From the NCBI RefSeq assembly GCF_000719115.1, contig NZ_JOEA01000010.1, positions 1-64,000 on the forward strand: DNA of 64,000 nt, given 5' to 3'. The notes below the pieces were generated by a model, which was not told the origin of the DNA, searched no databases, and saw only the letters and a program-made list of their open reading frames with translations. This stretch comes from Lentzea albidocapillata (GTDB taxonomy: Bacteria; Actinomycetota; Actinomycetes; Mycobacteriales; Pseudonocardiaceae). The position numbers were made by a program, and so were the translations under genes. Of this stretch, positions 56,082 to 62,967 are shown in pieces; the first letter of the stretch is position 1; every line of letters begins with the position of its first letter.

Positions 56082-56507
56082 TCACCGTTCAGCATGTCCC
56101 GGCGCCAGTGTGAGTCCGCTCACCGCTGTGAGCCGACCGCTCGTCGTGCTCCAAACGGCTCGATCTTCGGCCGGACCTGCCCTGGCTCGTGCAGTCGCCG
56201 GGCCGAACGGCGTAGTCGCTGACACCTCCACAACCACCTCCCATCCGTTCACCGCGCAGCTCGTCAGCTCGGCCCGGTTCTCCGAAGCCACGCGTTTCGC
56301 CTGCTCACAAGCACTTTCGGCGCCGTCGACGACACGAGCGGCCGCCGCGAGCGCCGCCAGGTCGGCGGCACCGGTCACCCGGTGCCGGGCGACGACCGCC
56401 GAACCGATCCGCGCACCGGCCACCACGACGACGATCAGCGACAACATCGCCACCACACCGCTCACCGCAGCCGAACCGCGCTCGCACCCGAACCGTTCGC
56501 CGTTCAT
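56082..56507 (-). CDS. TadE-like secretion/helicase-neighbourhood protein (Rv3654c type)
   Basis: A 141-aa pseudopilin-like protein: short basic N-terminus with RGSAAVSGVVAML, one helix (LSLIVVVVAGARIGSAVVA), then HRVTGAADLAALAAAARV, the Tad-G/RsaE-like repeat. Two cysteines (ESACEQ, LTSCAVNG) may pair outside. ATG 56507 overlaps the previous stop (ATGA). Last gene of the tad operon. Confidence 0.85.
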   Translation of the reverse strand: MNGERFGCERGSAAVSGVVAMLSLIVVVVAGARIGSAVVARHRVTGAADLAALAAAARVVDGAESACEQAKRVASENRAELTSCAVNGWEVVVEVSATTPFGPATARARAGPAEDRAVWSTTSGRLTAVSGLTLAPGHAER

Positions 56508-56833
56508 CGCGGCTCCGGCACGGCGAACGCCCGTGCGCTGAGCGGTAAGCCCAACGGCCCGCGTTTGCTGACCATGACCTTGATCGCATCGTCTTGGGTG
56601 TCGATCACGACGTCGGCGCCGGACACGATCCGCCCGGCCGCTTCCTCGCCACGCTGCTGTTCGCCGCGGGCGGTGAGCCGCGCCGCCTCTCTCGCCGCGT
56701 CGGTGCACCGCATCTGTTCGGTGACCGCCGTCAGCCCGTTCGCCCCCAGCCACATGGCCACGAGCAACGCGGACACGGCGATCGCCGCCTCGACCGTGAC
56801 CATGCCCCGGTCGTCAGACCGAAGACAGCGCAC
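56504..56833 (-). CDS. TadE family minor pilin (Rv3655c type)
   Basis: A 109-aa protein with the TadE N-terminus DDRGMVTVEAAIAVSALL (Glu five after the cleavage region, as in type IV pilins) and one helix. GTG 56833 lies inside the end of the DUF4244 pilin gene. Predicted minor pilin assembled by TadABC. Confidence 0.86.
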   Translation of the reverse strand: MRCLRSDDRGMVTVEAAIAVSALLVAMWLGANGLTAVTEQMRCTDAAREAARLTARGEQQRGEEAAGRIVSGADVVIDTQDDAIKVMVSKRGPLGLPLSARAFAVPEPR

Positions 56834-56975
56834 GCTGTATCAGCCCTTCCATCAGTTTCCGCATGAAGTCGCTGGTGAGGAGCACGTACAGCAGACCGCC
56901 GAACGCGGCCGCCGCCAGCGTCCCGATCGCGTACTCCACCGTGCTCATACCGCTGTCGTCCTTCAGCAGTTCCAT
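56814..56975 (-). CDS. Flp-like major pilin, DUF4244 (53 aa)
   Basis: Tiny pilin: MELLKDDSGMSTVEYAIGTL begins with the pilin pattern G-M-S-T-V-E-Y, followed by a helix (AAAAFGGLLYVLLTS) and an amphipathic end (FMRKLMEGLIQRALSSV). AGGAG precedes the ATG at 56975. It is the Rv3656c equivalent. Cleavage after Gly9 by a prepilin peptidase is expected; none is encoded in this window. Overlaps tadE by 20 bases. Confidence 0.88.
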   Translation of the reverse strand: MELLKDDSGMSTVEYAIGTLAAAAFGGLLYVLLTSDFMRKLMEGLIQRALSSV

Positions 56976-56984
56976 CTGCTTCTC

Positions 56985-57512
56985 CTAGTTGAGGAATTGG
57001 CCGGCCAGCCCCAGCACCACCGGTGCGACGCCGAGGCACAGGAAAGCCGGGAGGAAACACAGTGCGAGCGGGGCCGCCACCGCGACCGCCGCCTGCTGCG
57101 CCTTGGCCTCGGCGTCGTCACGCGCCTCGGCTCTGGTCCGTTCGGCGAGTTCAGCGGTCTGCCGGGCCAGTGCGGCACCCGATCGCGCGGTCCGGCGCGC
57201 AGCCCTCGCGAGCAGCGCCGTCGCGGGCTGGTCGAGCGCGGACGCCCACGCCGTGACCGGATCTGCGCCGAGCCTGAGCATCTCGGCGACCTGGCTCAGT
57301 TCCTTCATCTCGACCGCCTGGATCGCCGTGGACACCGGCAACCCGGCCTTCAGGCACGCGGCCAGCAGATCCCAGGTCGCCGCCCGTTCGAACGGGCCGT
57401 CCGGCTTCGTCCTGCCGTGCGGCGGGTCGTGGGACCTGGGCTTGAACCGGTCAATCGATCGTCGTGGCGCCGGTGCCAGCAGGACTGCCAGCGCGAGCAG
57501 GAGGAATGTCAC
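56985..57512 (-). CDS. Type II secretion system F / TadC-like membrane protein
   Basis: A 175-aa truncated GspF-type protein. N-terminal helix (TFLLLALAVLLAPAP), a cytoplasmic helical bundle (WDLLAACLKAGLPVSTAIQA; ARRTARSGAALARQTAELAE), and a C-terminal helix (LALCFLPAFLCLGVAPVVL). GTG 57512 overlaps the tadB stop. Inner-membrane platform with TadB. Confidence 0.87.
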   Translation of the reverse strand: MTFLLLALAVLLAPAPRRSIDRFKPRSHDPPHGRTKPDGPFERAATWDLLAACLKAGLPVSTAIQAVEMKELSQVAEMLRLGADPVTAWASALDQPATALLARAARRTARSGAALARQTAELAERTRAEARDDAEAKAQQAAVAVAAPLALCFLPAFLCLGVAPVVLGLAGQFLN

Positions 57513-58279
57513 GGCTGCACCTCCGTGATCCGCTGCGTCCACCACACCCCCGCCGCCCCGAGCACCGCGCCCAGCGCCAGCAGGAACTGCCCGGCCGCCG
57601 TGCTCGTGAGGACGTGGAACGGCCTGGCACCGCTGAACTCGCCCAGCAACACGCCCAGCACCGGAAGCACCGCCAGCACCAGCGCGCTGGCCCGCGGCCC
57701 GGCCATCCGCGCGTGCACCTGCCGCGCGAACGCCGCCCGTTGGTCGAGATCGCGCCTCGTGGCGTCGAGGACGTCCGCCAGCGCCACACCGTGCTTCGCC
57801 GACACGTGCCACGCCCTGGCCAGCTGGTCCACGGCTTTGCCGAGCAACGGCTGCTTCATCTCACGCAACGTCCGCTCCACATCGCCACCGAGCCTCGACG
57901 CGGCCGCCGCGGCTTTCAGCACCTCCTTCGCCGGCGCGGGCGTGTCCTCCGCCGCGCTTTCGGCCGCCTGGGCCGGGTGCGCGCCCGCCCGCAGCTCGTC
58001 GATCACGCCGCCCAGGCCGTTGCTCAACGCTTCCGCGGCTTGCCGGAGCGCCTTGTTCCGCCTGTGCTGCTTGAGGATTCGCCGCCCGGTCACCGCCAGC
58101 ACCGCTCCGGCGACCAGTCCGCCGACGCCCGCCACGAGGTAGGTGAGCGTCGCCGCGGCCGCCAGCCAGATGTACGGCGGCACAACGACTTCTCTCTTGT
58201 CGCGCGGCCTGAGTCTTCGGAGCGGTCTGAGTTGCGGCCAGACGATCAGTGCCGTTGCCAGCAGCAGAAGGCTCAGCAC
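57509..58279 (-). CDS. Type II secretion system F / TadB-like membrane protein
   Basis: A 256-aa platform protein. Two N-terminal helices, then a GspF bundle (AEALSNGLGGVIDELRAGAH and KHGVALADVLDATRRDLDQR), and two C-terminal helices. GTG 58279 follows AGGAG by 5 bases and overlaps the tadA stop region, so translation is coupled. Confidence 0.88.
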   Translation of the reverse strand: MLSLLLLATALIVWPQLRPLRRLRPRDKREVVVPPYIWLAAAATLTYLVAGVGGLVAGAVLAVTGRRILKQHRRNKALRQAAEALSNGLGGVIDELRAGAHPAQAAESAAEDTPAPAKEVLKAAAAASRLGGDVERTLREMKQPLLGKAVDQLARAWHVSAKHGVALADVLDATRRDLDQRAAFARQVHARMAGPRASALVLAVLPVLGVLLGEFSGARPFHVLTSTAAGQFLLALGAVLGAAGVWWTQRITEVQP

Positions 58280-59382
58280 AGCAACTCCTTCGCGAGCCAC
58301 CCGCTTTCTCGCGTCCAAACCGGACGGACCGCGAGTTCCGGCTCCCGCTCGAACACCCCGATCTCGTTGAGGTACCTGCTGTTGTCGTCCCGGCGCATGT
58401 GGAGCACGACCCGGACCGCCGCCGCGACCTGACTGCGCAACGCTTCGGGTGAGAGCCCTCCCAACGCCCCCAACGCTTCGAGCCGCGCGGGCACCTCCGC
58501 CGGCGAGTTGGCGTGCAACGTCCCGGCGCCACCTTCGTGCCCGGTGTTGAGCGAGGTGAGCAACTCCTTCACCTCGGCACCGCGCACCTCCCCGACCACG
58601 ATCCGGTCGGGCCGCATCCGCAGGGCCTCCCGCACCAGTTCCCTGGTGGTGACCTCACCGGCCCCCTCGACGTTCGCCGGCCGCGCGGTGAGCCGCACGA
58701 ACTGCGGATGGTCGGGACTCAGCTCGCTCGCATCCTCGACACACACGATGCGTTCGGCCGGCGACACACAACCCAGCAGCGCCGACAACAACGACGTCTT
58801 GCCCGAGCCGGTCCCGCCGATCACCAGGAACGCCAAGCGCTTCCGGACGATCGCCCGCAACGCATCAGCGATCTCGGCGTCGAACGTGCCGAGCTCCTGC
58901 AACGCCCGCAGGTCGTGCGTCGCCGGCCTGAGGACGCGCAGCGACAGGCACGTGCGATCCGCGATGGGCGGCAACACCGCATGCAGGCGGACCCCGCTCC
59001 CCGGCAACCACCCGTCGACGCACGGCGAGGCGTCGTCGAGCCGCCTGCCCGCCGCCACCGCCAGCCGTTGGGCGAGGCGCCGCACGGCGTCCTCGTCGGG
59101 AAAGGTGATGCCGGTCCGGCGCAGGCCCGTCGTGCCGTCGACCCACACCTGGTCCGGCGCGGTCACCAGGACGTCGGTGGTGCCGGGGTCGTCGAGCAGC
59201 GGGTCGAGGGGCCCGGCACCGCTGAACTCCTGGCGGAGCACCTGGAGTGCTTCGAGGACGTCCGAGTCGGCCAGGACGCCGCCTGCCTCGGAGCGGACCG
59301 CATGCGCCACGACGGCCGCGGTCATCTCCATGTCGGCGCCGGCGAGGCGGTGGCGGACCCGGTCGATCAAGGCGGAGGTCAT
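58273..59382 (-). CDS. TadA/CpaF family secretion ATPase
   Basis: A 369-aa hexameric ATPase that powers pilus assembly. Motifs: Walker A IGGTGSGKTSLLSALL, Asp box VCVEDASEL, Walker B-like RPDRIVVGEVRGAEV, and His box GHEGGAGTLHANS. ATG 59382 has GGAGG upstream and overlaps the stop of a 32-aa gene (ATGA). Confidence 0.93.
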   Translation of the reverse strand: MTSALIDRVRHRLAGADMEMTAAVVAHAVRSEAGGVLADSDVLEALQVLRQEFSGAGPLDPLLDDPGTTDVLVTAPDQVWVDGTTGLRRTGITFPDEDAVRRLAQRLAVAAGRRLDDASPCVDGWLPGSGVRLHAVLPPIADRTCLSLRVLRPATHDLRALQELGTFDAEIADALRAIVRKRLAFLVIGGTGSGKTSLLSALLGCVSPAERIVCVEDASELSPDHPQFVRLTARPANVEGAGEVTTRELVREALRMRPDRIVVGEVRGAEVKELLTSLNTGHEGGAGTLHANSPAEVPARLEALGALGGLSPEALRSQVAAAVRVVLHMRRDDNSRYLNEIGVFEREPELAVRPVWTRESGWLAKELLC

Positions 59383-59477
59383 GTCGCCTCCGGGCGGTGG
59401 GCGTGGCGGCCGTAGGTGATCTCGCGGCCCGTGAGGCGGAGCCAGGTTTCCTGGCACCAGATGAGGAAGCGGTTCAC
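59379..59477 (-). CDS. Microprotein A (32 aa), coupled to tadA
   Basis: GTG 59477 with AGGAGG 6-7 bases upstream encodes MNRFLIWCQETWLRLTGREI followed by TYGRHAHRPEAT. Amphipathic, Trp- and Arg-containing. Its stop overlaps the tadA start (ATGA) and its start overlaps the stop of microprotein B (GTGA). The signals make it very likely translated; no family known to me. Confidence 0.7.
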   Translation of the reverse strand: MNRFLIWCQETWLRLTGREITYGRHAHRPEAT

Positions 59478-59572
59478 TTCGGCTCCTCCTTGAAGATGTA
59501 GCGGGGCGGGTAGAGGCGGCGGTAGACGACGAGGTTGCGCAGCATCCGGCCGAGGATGCGAAGCAGGATCAC
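59474..59572 (-). CDS. Microprotein B (32 aa)
   Basis: GTG 59572 with AAGGAG 8 bases upstream encodes MILLRILGRMLRNLVVYRRL followed by YPPRYIFKEEPK. A highly basic amphipathic helix, then a Tyr/Pro segment and an acidic end. Coupled to microprotein A by a GTGA overlap. Could bind membrane or the TadA/B platform; inference only. Confidence 0.68.
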   Translation of the reverse strand: MILLRILGRMLRNLVVYRRLYPPRYIFKEEPK

Positions 59573-59698
59573 GGCTGGAACTCCTTCGGTGGCAACGGGA
59601 TCCGGAGGCGCTGACTACGAGCGGAGGGGCTACCTGGCTGCGGCGGATGACGCGGAGGCCGTGCGTTCCGCAGGCACGGGGACGTGCGGCGGAAGCTG

Positions 59699-60097
59699 CT
59701 AGGCGGTGGCGGAGGGTGGTGTGGAAGCGGTGAGTCCCACAGGGACAAGGGCGTGCGGCGGAGACTGCGATGCGGTGGCGGAGGCCGTGCGGCTCGCAGG
59801 CACAGGGACGTGCAGCGGAAGCTGCGAAGCGCCAGCAGACGGTGACGCGGAAGCGGTGCGTCTCGCGGAGACAGGGGCGTGCGGAGGCGCGCTGGCCTGA
59901 ACCGGAACCTCCTCTGCCGCAAGGAAGTGGCGGGAAGAACGGGGCTGCGGGACCTCCGCCCCGTCCCCGCGCAGAACCGGGATGCACCCGCATCCGAAGG
60001 AGTCCGTCGACGCGACCTCGACATCTCTCGTGGCCAGCGCGACGTACTCGGCCTCATCGGCCACCACAACACCCATCGCGGCTTCGGGGGCGCTCAC
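59699..60097 (-). CDS. Ala/Pro/Ser-rich tandem repeat protein, truncated by an in-frame TAG
   Basis: A 132-aa protein starting at GTG 60097, which overlaps the ssd stop (GTGA). The N-terminal 60 residues look folded (MGVVVADEAEYVALATRDVE, FGCGCIPVL). The C-terminal part is three imperfect copies of a roughly 20-residue repeat of the type PPHxPVPAxRTASAxxSAxASQL. A fourth copy follows TAG (59699-59701) in the same frame, up to another TAG at 59630-59632. The TAG aligns with a TCG serine codon in the first repeat, so a single base change could have truncated the gene. Function unknown. Confidence 0.7.
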   Translation of the reverse strand: MSAPEAAMGVVVADEAEYVALATRDVEVASTDSFGCGCIPVLRGDGAEVPQPRSSRHFLAAEEVPVQASAPPHAPVSARRTASASPSAGASQLPLHVPVPASRTASATASQSPPHALVPVGLTASTPPSATA

Positions 60098-61128
60098 GGG
60101 CGGAGCTCCTTCAGCACCACGCGGGCCGCGGTGGCGAGCGGGCCCTTGGGGTTGCGGGGGAAGCGGCCCCGTTCGAGCACCTCGGACAGGCCCGGCTCCG
60201 GGCGCATCGAGGTCAGGAGGGAGACGCCGATCACGTCGGCCATCTCGGCCGGCTGGAGGTTGCCTGGGGACGGGCCGCGGACCACCAGGCGGAGGTTGCG
60301 GCCGTTGGTCAGGAGGGTGGTGGCCACCCGGCTGGCGGCCGCGGTGGCGCGGACCTCTGCCGGGACCACGAGGATCGTCAGGTCCGTGCGGTCCAGGGCT
60401 GCCGAGGCGGAGGCCGTGGGGAAGCGCGGGAGGTCGCAGATCACCGTGCAGCCCGCTCTGCGGCCCGCGTCCAGGACCGCCGCCACCGCTGCCGGTTCCG
60501 GGTCCGGGGCGGACCGGTCGCAGGCCAGGACGGTCAGGTTGCCCGTGGCCGGCAGGGCGGCTCGCAGGGCCGACATCGGGACCCTGCCGCCGGTGGCGTG
60601 CACGCCCGGCCAGCGGGCGCCCTGGTCGGACTCGGTGCCCAGGGCCAGGTCTATGCCTCCGCCGAGCGGGTCGCAGTCGACCAGCATCGCTTCGCCGCCC
60701 AGGGCCACCGCCTCGCGGCCGCAGGCGATGGCGAGGGTCGAGGCTCCCGCGCCTCCTCGGCCGCCGATGAACGACACCACGCGGCCCCGGTCCGAGGGCG
60801 GGCCCTCGCCCAGGTCGGTCAGCGCCGACACCAGGGAGCGGCCCTCCACCGGTAGTTCCAGGACTCCGTCCGCGCCCAGGGCCACGGCCGGTGCCCACGG
60901 CGGGTCGCCTCCGTGGACCACGAGGACGCCGGTGCGGCGGGGGAAGCCCGCGTCCAGGCAGGCGGAGACCGCGGCGGGGTCGAGGAGGACCAAGGGGGCG
61001 GTGTGCCACTGCGAGCGCAACGACGTGATGTCGGGGGCGCAGGAGAGCGGGCAGTCGGCCGCGGCGGCCACGCGGAGGACCTCGTCGAGCAGGTCCTGGT
61101 CCGTGAGCAGGGCGATGGGGTGGGTCAT
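60094..61128 (-). CDS. ssd: Septum site-determining protein Ssd (CpaE/MinD-like)
   Basis: A 344-aa P-loop protein. N-terminal receiver-like domain (ALLTDQDLLDEVLRVAAAA), then a ParA/MinD-type ATPase with a deviant Walker A FIGGRGGAGASTLAIACG, VDCDPLGGGIDL and VICDLPR. Rv3660c (Ssd) affects septation in mycobacteria; the gene also equals cpaE in tad clusters, which localises pili. ATG 61128 chosen. First gene of the tad operon; two DnaA boxes lie 54 bases upstream. Confidence 0.9.
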   Translation of the reverse strand: MTHPIALLTDQDLLDEVLRVAAAADCPLSCAPDITSLRSQWHTAPLVLLDPAAVSACLDAGFPRRTGVLVVHGGDPPWAPAVALGADGVLELPVEGRSLVSALTDLGEGPPSDRGRVVSFIGGRGGAGASTLAIACGREAVALGGEAMLVDCDPLGGGIDLALGTESDQGARWPGVHATGGRVPMSALRAALPATGNLTVLACDRSAPDPEPAAVAAVLDAGRRAGCTVICDLPRFPTASASAALDRTDLTILVVPAEVRATAAASRVATTLLTNGRNLRLVVRGPSPGNLQPAEMADVIGVSLLTSMRPEPGLSEVLERGRFPRNPKGPLATAARVVLKELRP

Positions 61129-61181
61129 GGGTCTGACCGTGGCCGGTCGTGATGAATGACACAACGGGGTGAAGATCCACT

Positions 61182-61208
61182 TGTGGACAACACGGCGGCT
61201 GTGGACAA
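61182..61208 (-). promoter_or_regulatory. Two DnaA boxes (TTGTCCACA)
   Basis: TGTGGACAA at 61182-61190 and again at 61200-61208, each the exact complement of the strong actinobacterial DnaA box TTGTCCACA, 18 bases apart in the same orientation. They lie 54-80 bases upstream of the ssd start. Confidence 0.65.
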
Positions 61209-61342
61209 GTCGCGATCTTGGAAGCCTTGCCGGGCCTGAACTGTCGGACCCGTGTGCGACGCTGAAGGGTTGGGCACTCGGCGCTCGGACAAGAGCGGCA
61301 GAGGTCCAGTCGTACCCAGGCGGAAACGGGGTCCGGATATGG

Positions 61343-61378
61343 GACGACCCCCGCCAGGGGGGAGGGACGGGGGTCGTC
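61343..61378. terminator. Hairpin GACGACCCCCG / CGGGGGTCGTC
   Basis: An 11-bp perfect stem with a G-rich loop, upstream of the HAD gene. It may end read-through transcription or act in the 5' leader. No T-run. Confidence 0.5.
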
Positions 61379-61381
61379 AAT

Positions 61382-61410
61382 GGTTCAGTCCCGGGGGGTC
61401 GGACTGAACC
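61382..61410. promoter_or_regulatory. Inverted repeat GGTTCAGTCC / GGACTGAACC
   Basis: A 10-bp perfect inverted repeat separated by 9 bases, directly after the preceding hairpin. Possible regulator site or leader hairpin for the HAD gene. Confidence 0.4.
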
Positions 61411-61577
61411 CGTCCGTCGAACCGGACTCTCCTACTGTATCCCCATGCGCCAGTGCTGCGCGCAACTTCCGCAACAGCTGAGGGCCAAGTTTCGGTAACC
61501 GTGAAGCACCAGGGTTTCGTACACGAACGAAATGCCGCCCGAACGGCCTACTGACGAGTACACCTAAGCTGAGGTAC

Positions 61578-62372
61578 ATGAGCCGGATCGCCGCCTTCTT
61601 CGACCTCGACAAGACCGTCATCGCGAAGTCGAGCACGCTGGCGTTCAGCCGGCCCTTCTTCCAGGAGGGTCTGATCAACCGCCGCGCCGTGCTGAAGAGC
61701 GCATATGCACAGTTCGTGTTCATGCTCGCCGGCGCGGACGCGGATCAGATGGACCGCATGCGCGCGCACATCACGGCGCTCGCCGCGGGCTGGGACGTGG
61801 AGCAGATTCGCGGCATCGTCAACGAGACGCTGTTCGACATCGTCGACCCTCTTGTCTACAAAGAGGCGACACAGTTGATCGCCGACCACAAGGCGGAGGG
61901 CCACGACGTGGTCATCGTCAGCGCGTCCGGCGAGGAACTGGTCGCCCCCATCGCCCAGATGATCGGGGCGGACTACAGCGTCGGCACGAAGATGGTGGTC
62001 CACGACGGCCGCTACACCGGTGACGTCGCCTTCTACTGCGCCGCCGACAACAAGGCGGTCGCGATCAAGCAGCTGGCCGCCGAGCACGCGTACGACCTGT
62101 CGAAGAGCTACGCGTACTCGGACAGCGTCTCGGACCTGCCGATGCTGGAGGTCGTCGGCCACCCGACGGCCGTGAACCCCGACCGGGGCCTGCGCCGCAT
62201 CGCCGCCGAGAAGGACTGGCCGGTGCAGCAGTTCGTCGACCCGGTGAGCCTGCGCTCCCGCATCCCCACCCCTTCGGGCAAGGCGGTCGCGGTCGCGGCC
62301 ATCGGCATCGGCGCGGTCGCGGCGGCCGGAGCGGCCTGGTACGGCCTGCGCCGCAAGCGGTCCCGCGACTGA
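61578..62372 (+). CDS. HAD-IB family hydrolase (SerB-like, Rv3661 type)
   Basis: A 264-aa phosphatase-like protein. HAD motif I FFDLDKTVI, motif II VIVSASGEEL, motif III region near YSVGTKMV, and motif IV AYSDSVSDLPMLE. A C-terminal helix (AVAVAAIGIGAVAAAGAAW) with a basic end (GLRRKRSRD) suggests membrane anchoring. Family members resemble phosphoserine phosphatase or CicA-like proteins; substrate unknown. Confidence 0.9.
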   Translation: MSRIAAFFDLDKTVIAKSSTLAFSRPFFQEGLINRRAVLKSAYAQFVFMLAGADADQMDRMRAHITALAAGWDVEQIRGIVNETLFDIVDPLVYKEATQLIADHKAEGHDVVIVSASGEELVAPIAQMIGADYSVGTKMVVHDGRYTGDVAFYCAADNKAVAIKQLAAEHAYDLSKSYAYSDSVSDLPMLEVVGHPTAVNPDRGLRRIAAEKDWPVQQFVDPVSLRSRIPTPSGKAVAVAAIGIGAVAAAGAAWYGLRRKRSRD

Positions 62373-62604
62373 AGTCAAGCCCCGGCGACCACATTGCACC
62401 GAGAAGTGACGGGTACCGGCGAGTAGCGGCAACACGCCGCACACGTGGTGCCCCGGTGAGTGTCCGGCGCCGCTCTCCCGGCGGTACCGAACACGAACCA
62501 AACCTCACAAATCCAGAAACCCCAGCACTTTCACTACTGAACGTGGCTTGACCGGTGCACCCGTCCGAGCCCTTGCTGTGACCGGGCCCACGCACTTAAA
62601 TGGG

Positions 62605-62842
62605 TGGTGCGGACCTGGGGTCGGCCAGGGACCAGACGAAGAGAAGTCAGGATCCACCCCGGCCAAGCTCCGTGCGCGGACTTCGAGTACCCACGCGCAG
62701 CACGCCGCGGGAGGCTTGTCGTCTAGGGCCTGCGTACCGGGACGCCGGACGCCGAGGCCAGGGTTGTACGACTGGAGTTGCACGCTTGGTAGCTCGCAAG
62801 CCCGCGCTGAAGACGGGGCACCCTTTCGAGGGTGCCCCGTCT
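62605..62842 (+). ncRNA. Candidate Ms1/MTS2823-type 6S-like RNA
   Basis: In mycobacteria the abundant RNAP-binding RNA Ms1/MTS2823 is encoded just downstream of the Rv3661 HAD gene on the same strand. Here the same position holds a structured stretch of about 240 bases, with no coding signal. A promoter-like TTGCTG-17-TTAAAT (62573-62601) precedes it and a strong terminator ends it. The 5' end is estimated. Sequence similarity to Ms1 was not tested. Confidence 0.5.
62813..62842 (+). terminator. UUCG-tetraloop terminator of the small RNA
   Basis: GACGGGGCACCCT and AGGGTGCCCCGTC form a 13-bp perfect stem closed by TTCG, followed by TGCTTGT. Confidence 0.88.
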
Positions 62843-62888
62843 GCTTGTCCGGTCAAAAGTCAGCACCGAACGGCAGAATGTGCGCCCG

Positions 62889-62917
62889 TTGACCCACCAC
62901 GCAGTCGTGAGTAACTT
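62889..62917 (+). promoter_or_regulatory. Promoter of the GH3 gene
   Basis: -35 TTGACC (62889-62894), 17-base spacer, -10 TAACTT (62912-62917). Fits the primary sigma consensus for actinobacteria. Predicted leader of about 45 bases. Confidence 0.7.
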
Positions 62918-62967
62918 GCGAAATACGCCAGTTACCTGTGGGAACATCACCGGGAGGCACGGACAAG

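Larger units (their letters stand above)
61129..61577. other. Divergent intergenic region ssd / HAD hydrolase
   Basis: These 449 bases hold two DnaA boxes (61182-61208) and two adjacent hairpins (61343-61378 and 61382-61410). The 109-codon plus-strand frame across it lacks a ribosome site and product features, so I do not call a gene. Promoters for ssd and the HAD gene must lie here but are not clear. Confidence 0.5.
62373..62967. other. Intergenic region HAD hydrolase / GH3
   Basis: These 595 bases hold no protein gene that I trust. From about 62600 to 62842 the sequence is highly structured and ends in a UUCG-loop terminator; it is called as a small RNA. The GH3 promoter follows. Confidence 0.6.

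Noticed and set aside
59569-60072. 167-codon minus-strand frame overlapping the repeat gene
   Set aside because: The other frame (GTG 60097) is coupled to ssd and has a folded-looking N-terminus with clear tandem repeats; this one is Pro/Arg/Ser-rich shadow.
61169-61498. 109-codon plus-strand frame between ssd and the HAD gene, with an internal 17-codon frame ending QQLRAKFR
   Set aside because: Runs across DnaA boxes and two hairpins; no Shine-Dalgarno or conserved features.
62548-62576. TTGACC as -35 for the small RNA
   Set aside because: No TANNNT at 16-18 bases downstream; TTGCTG-17-TTAAAT fits better.
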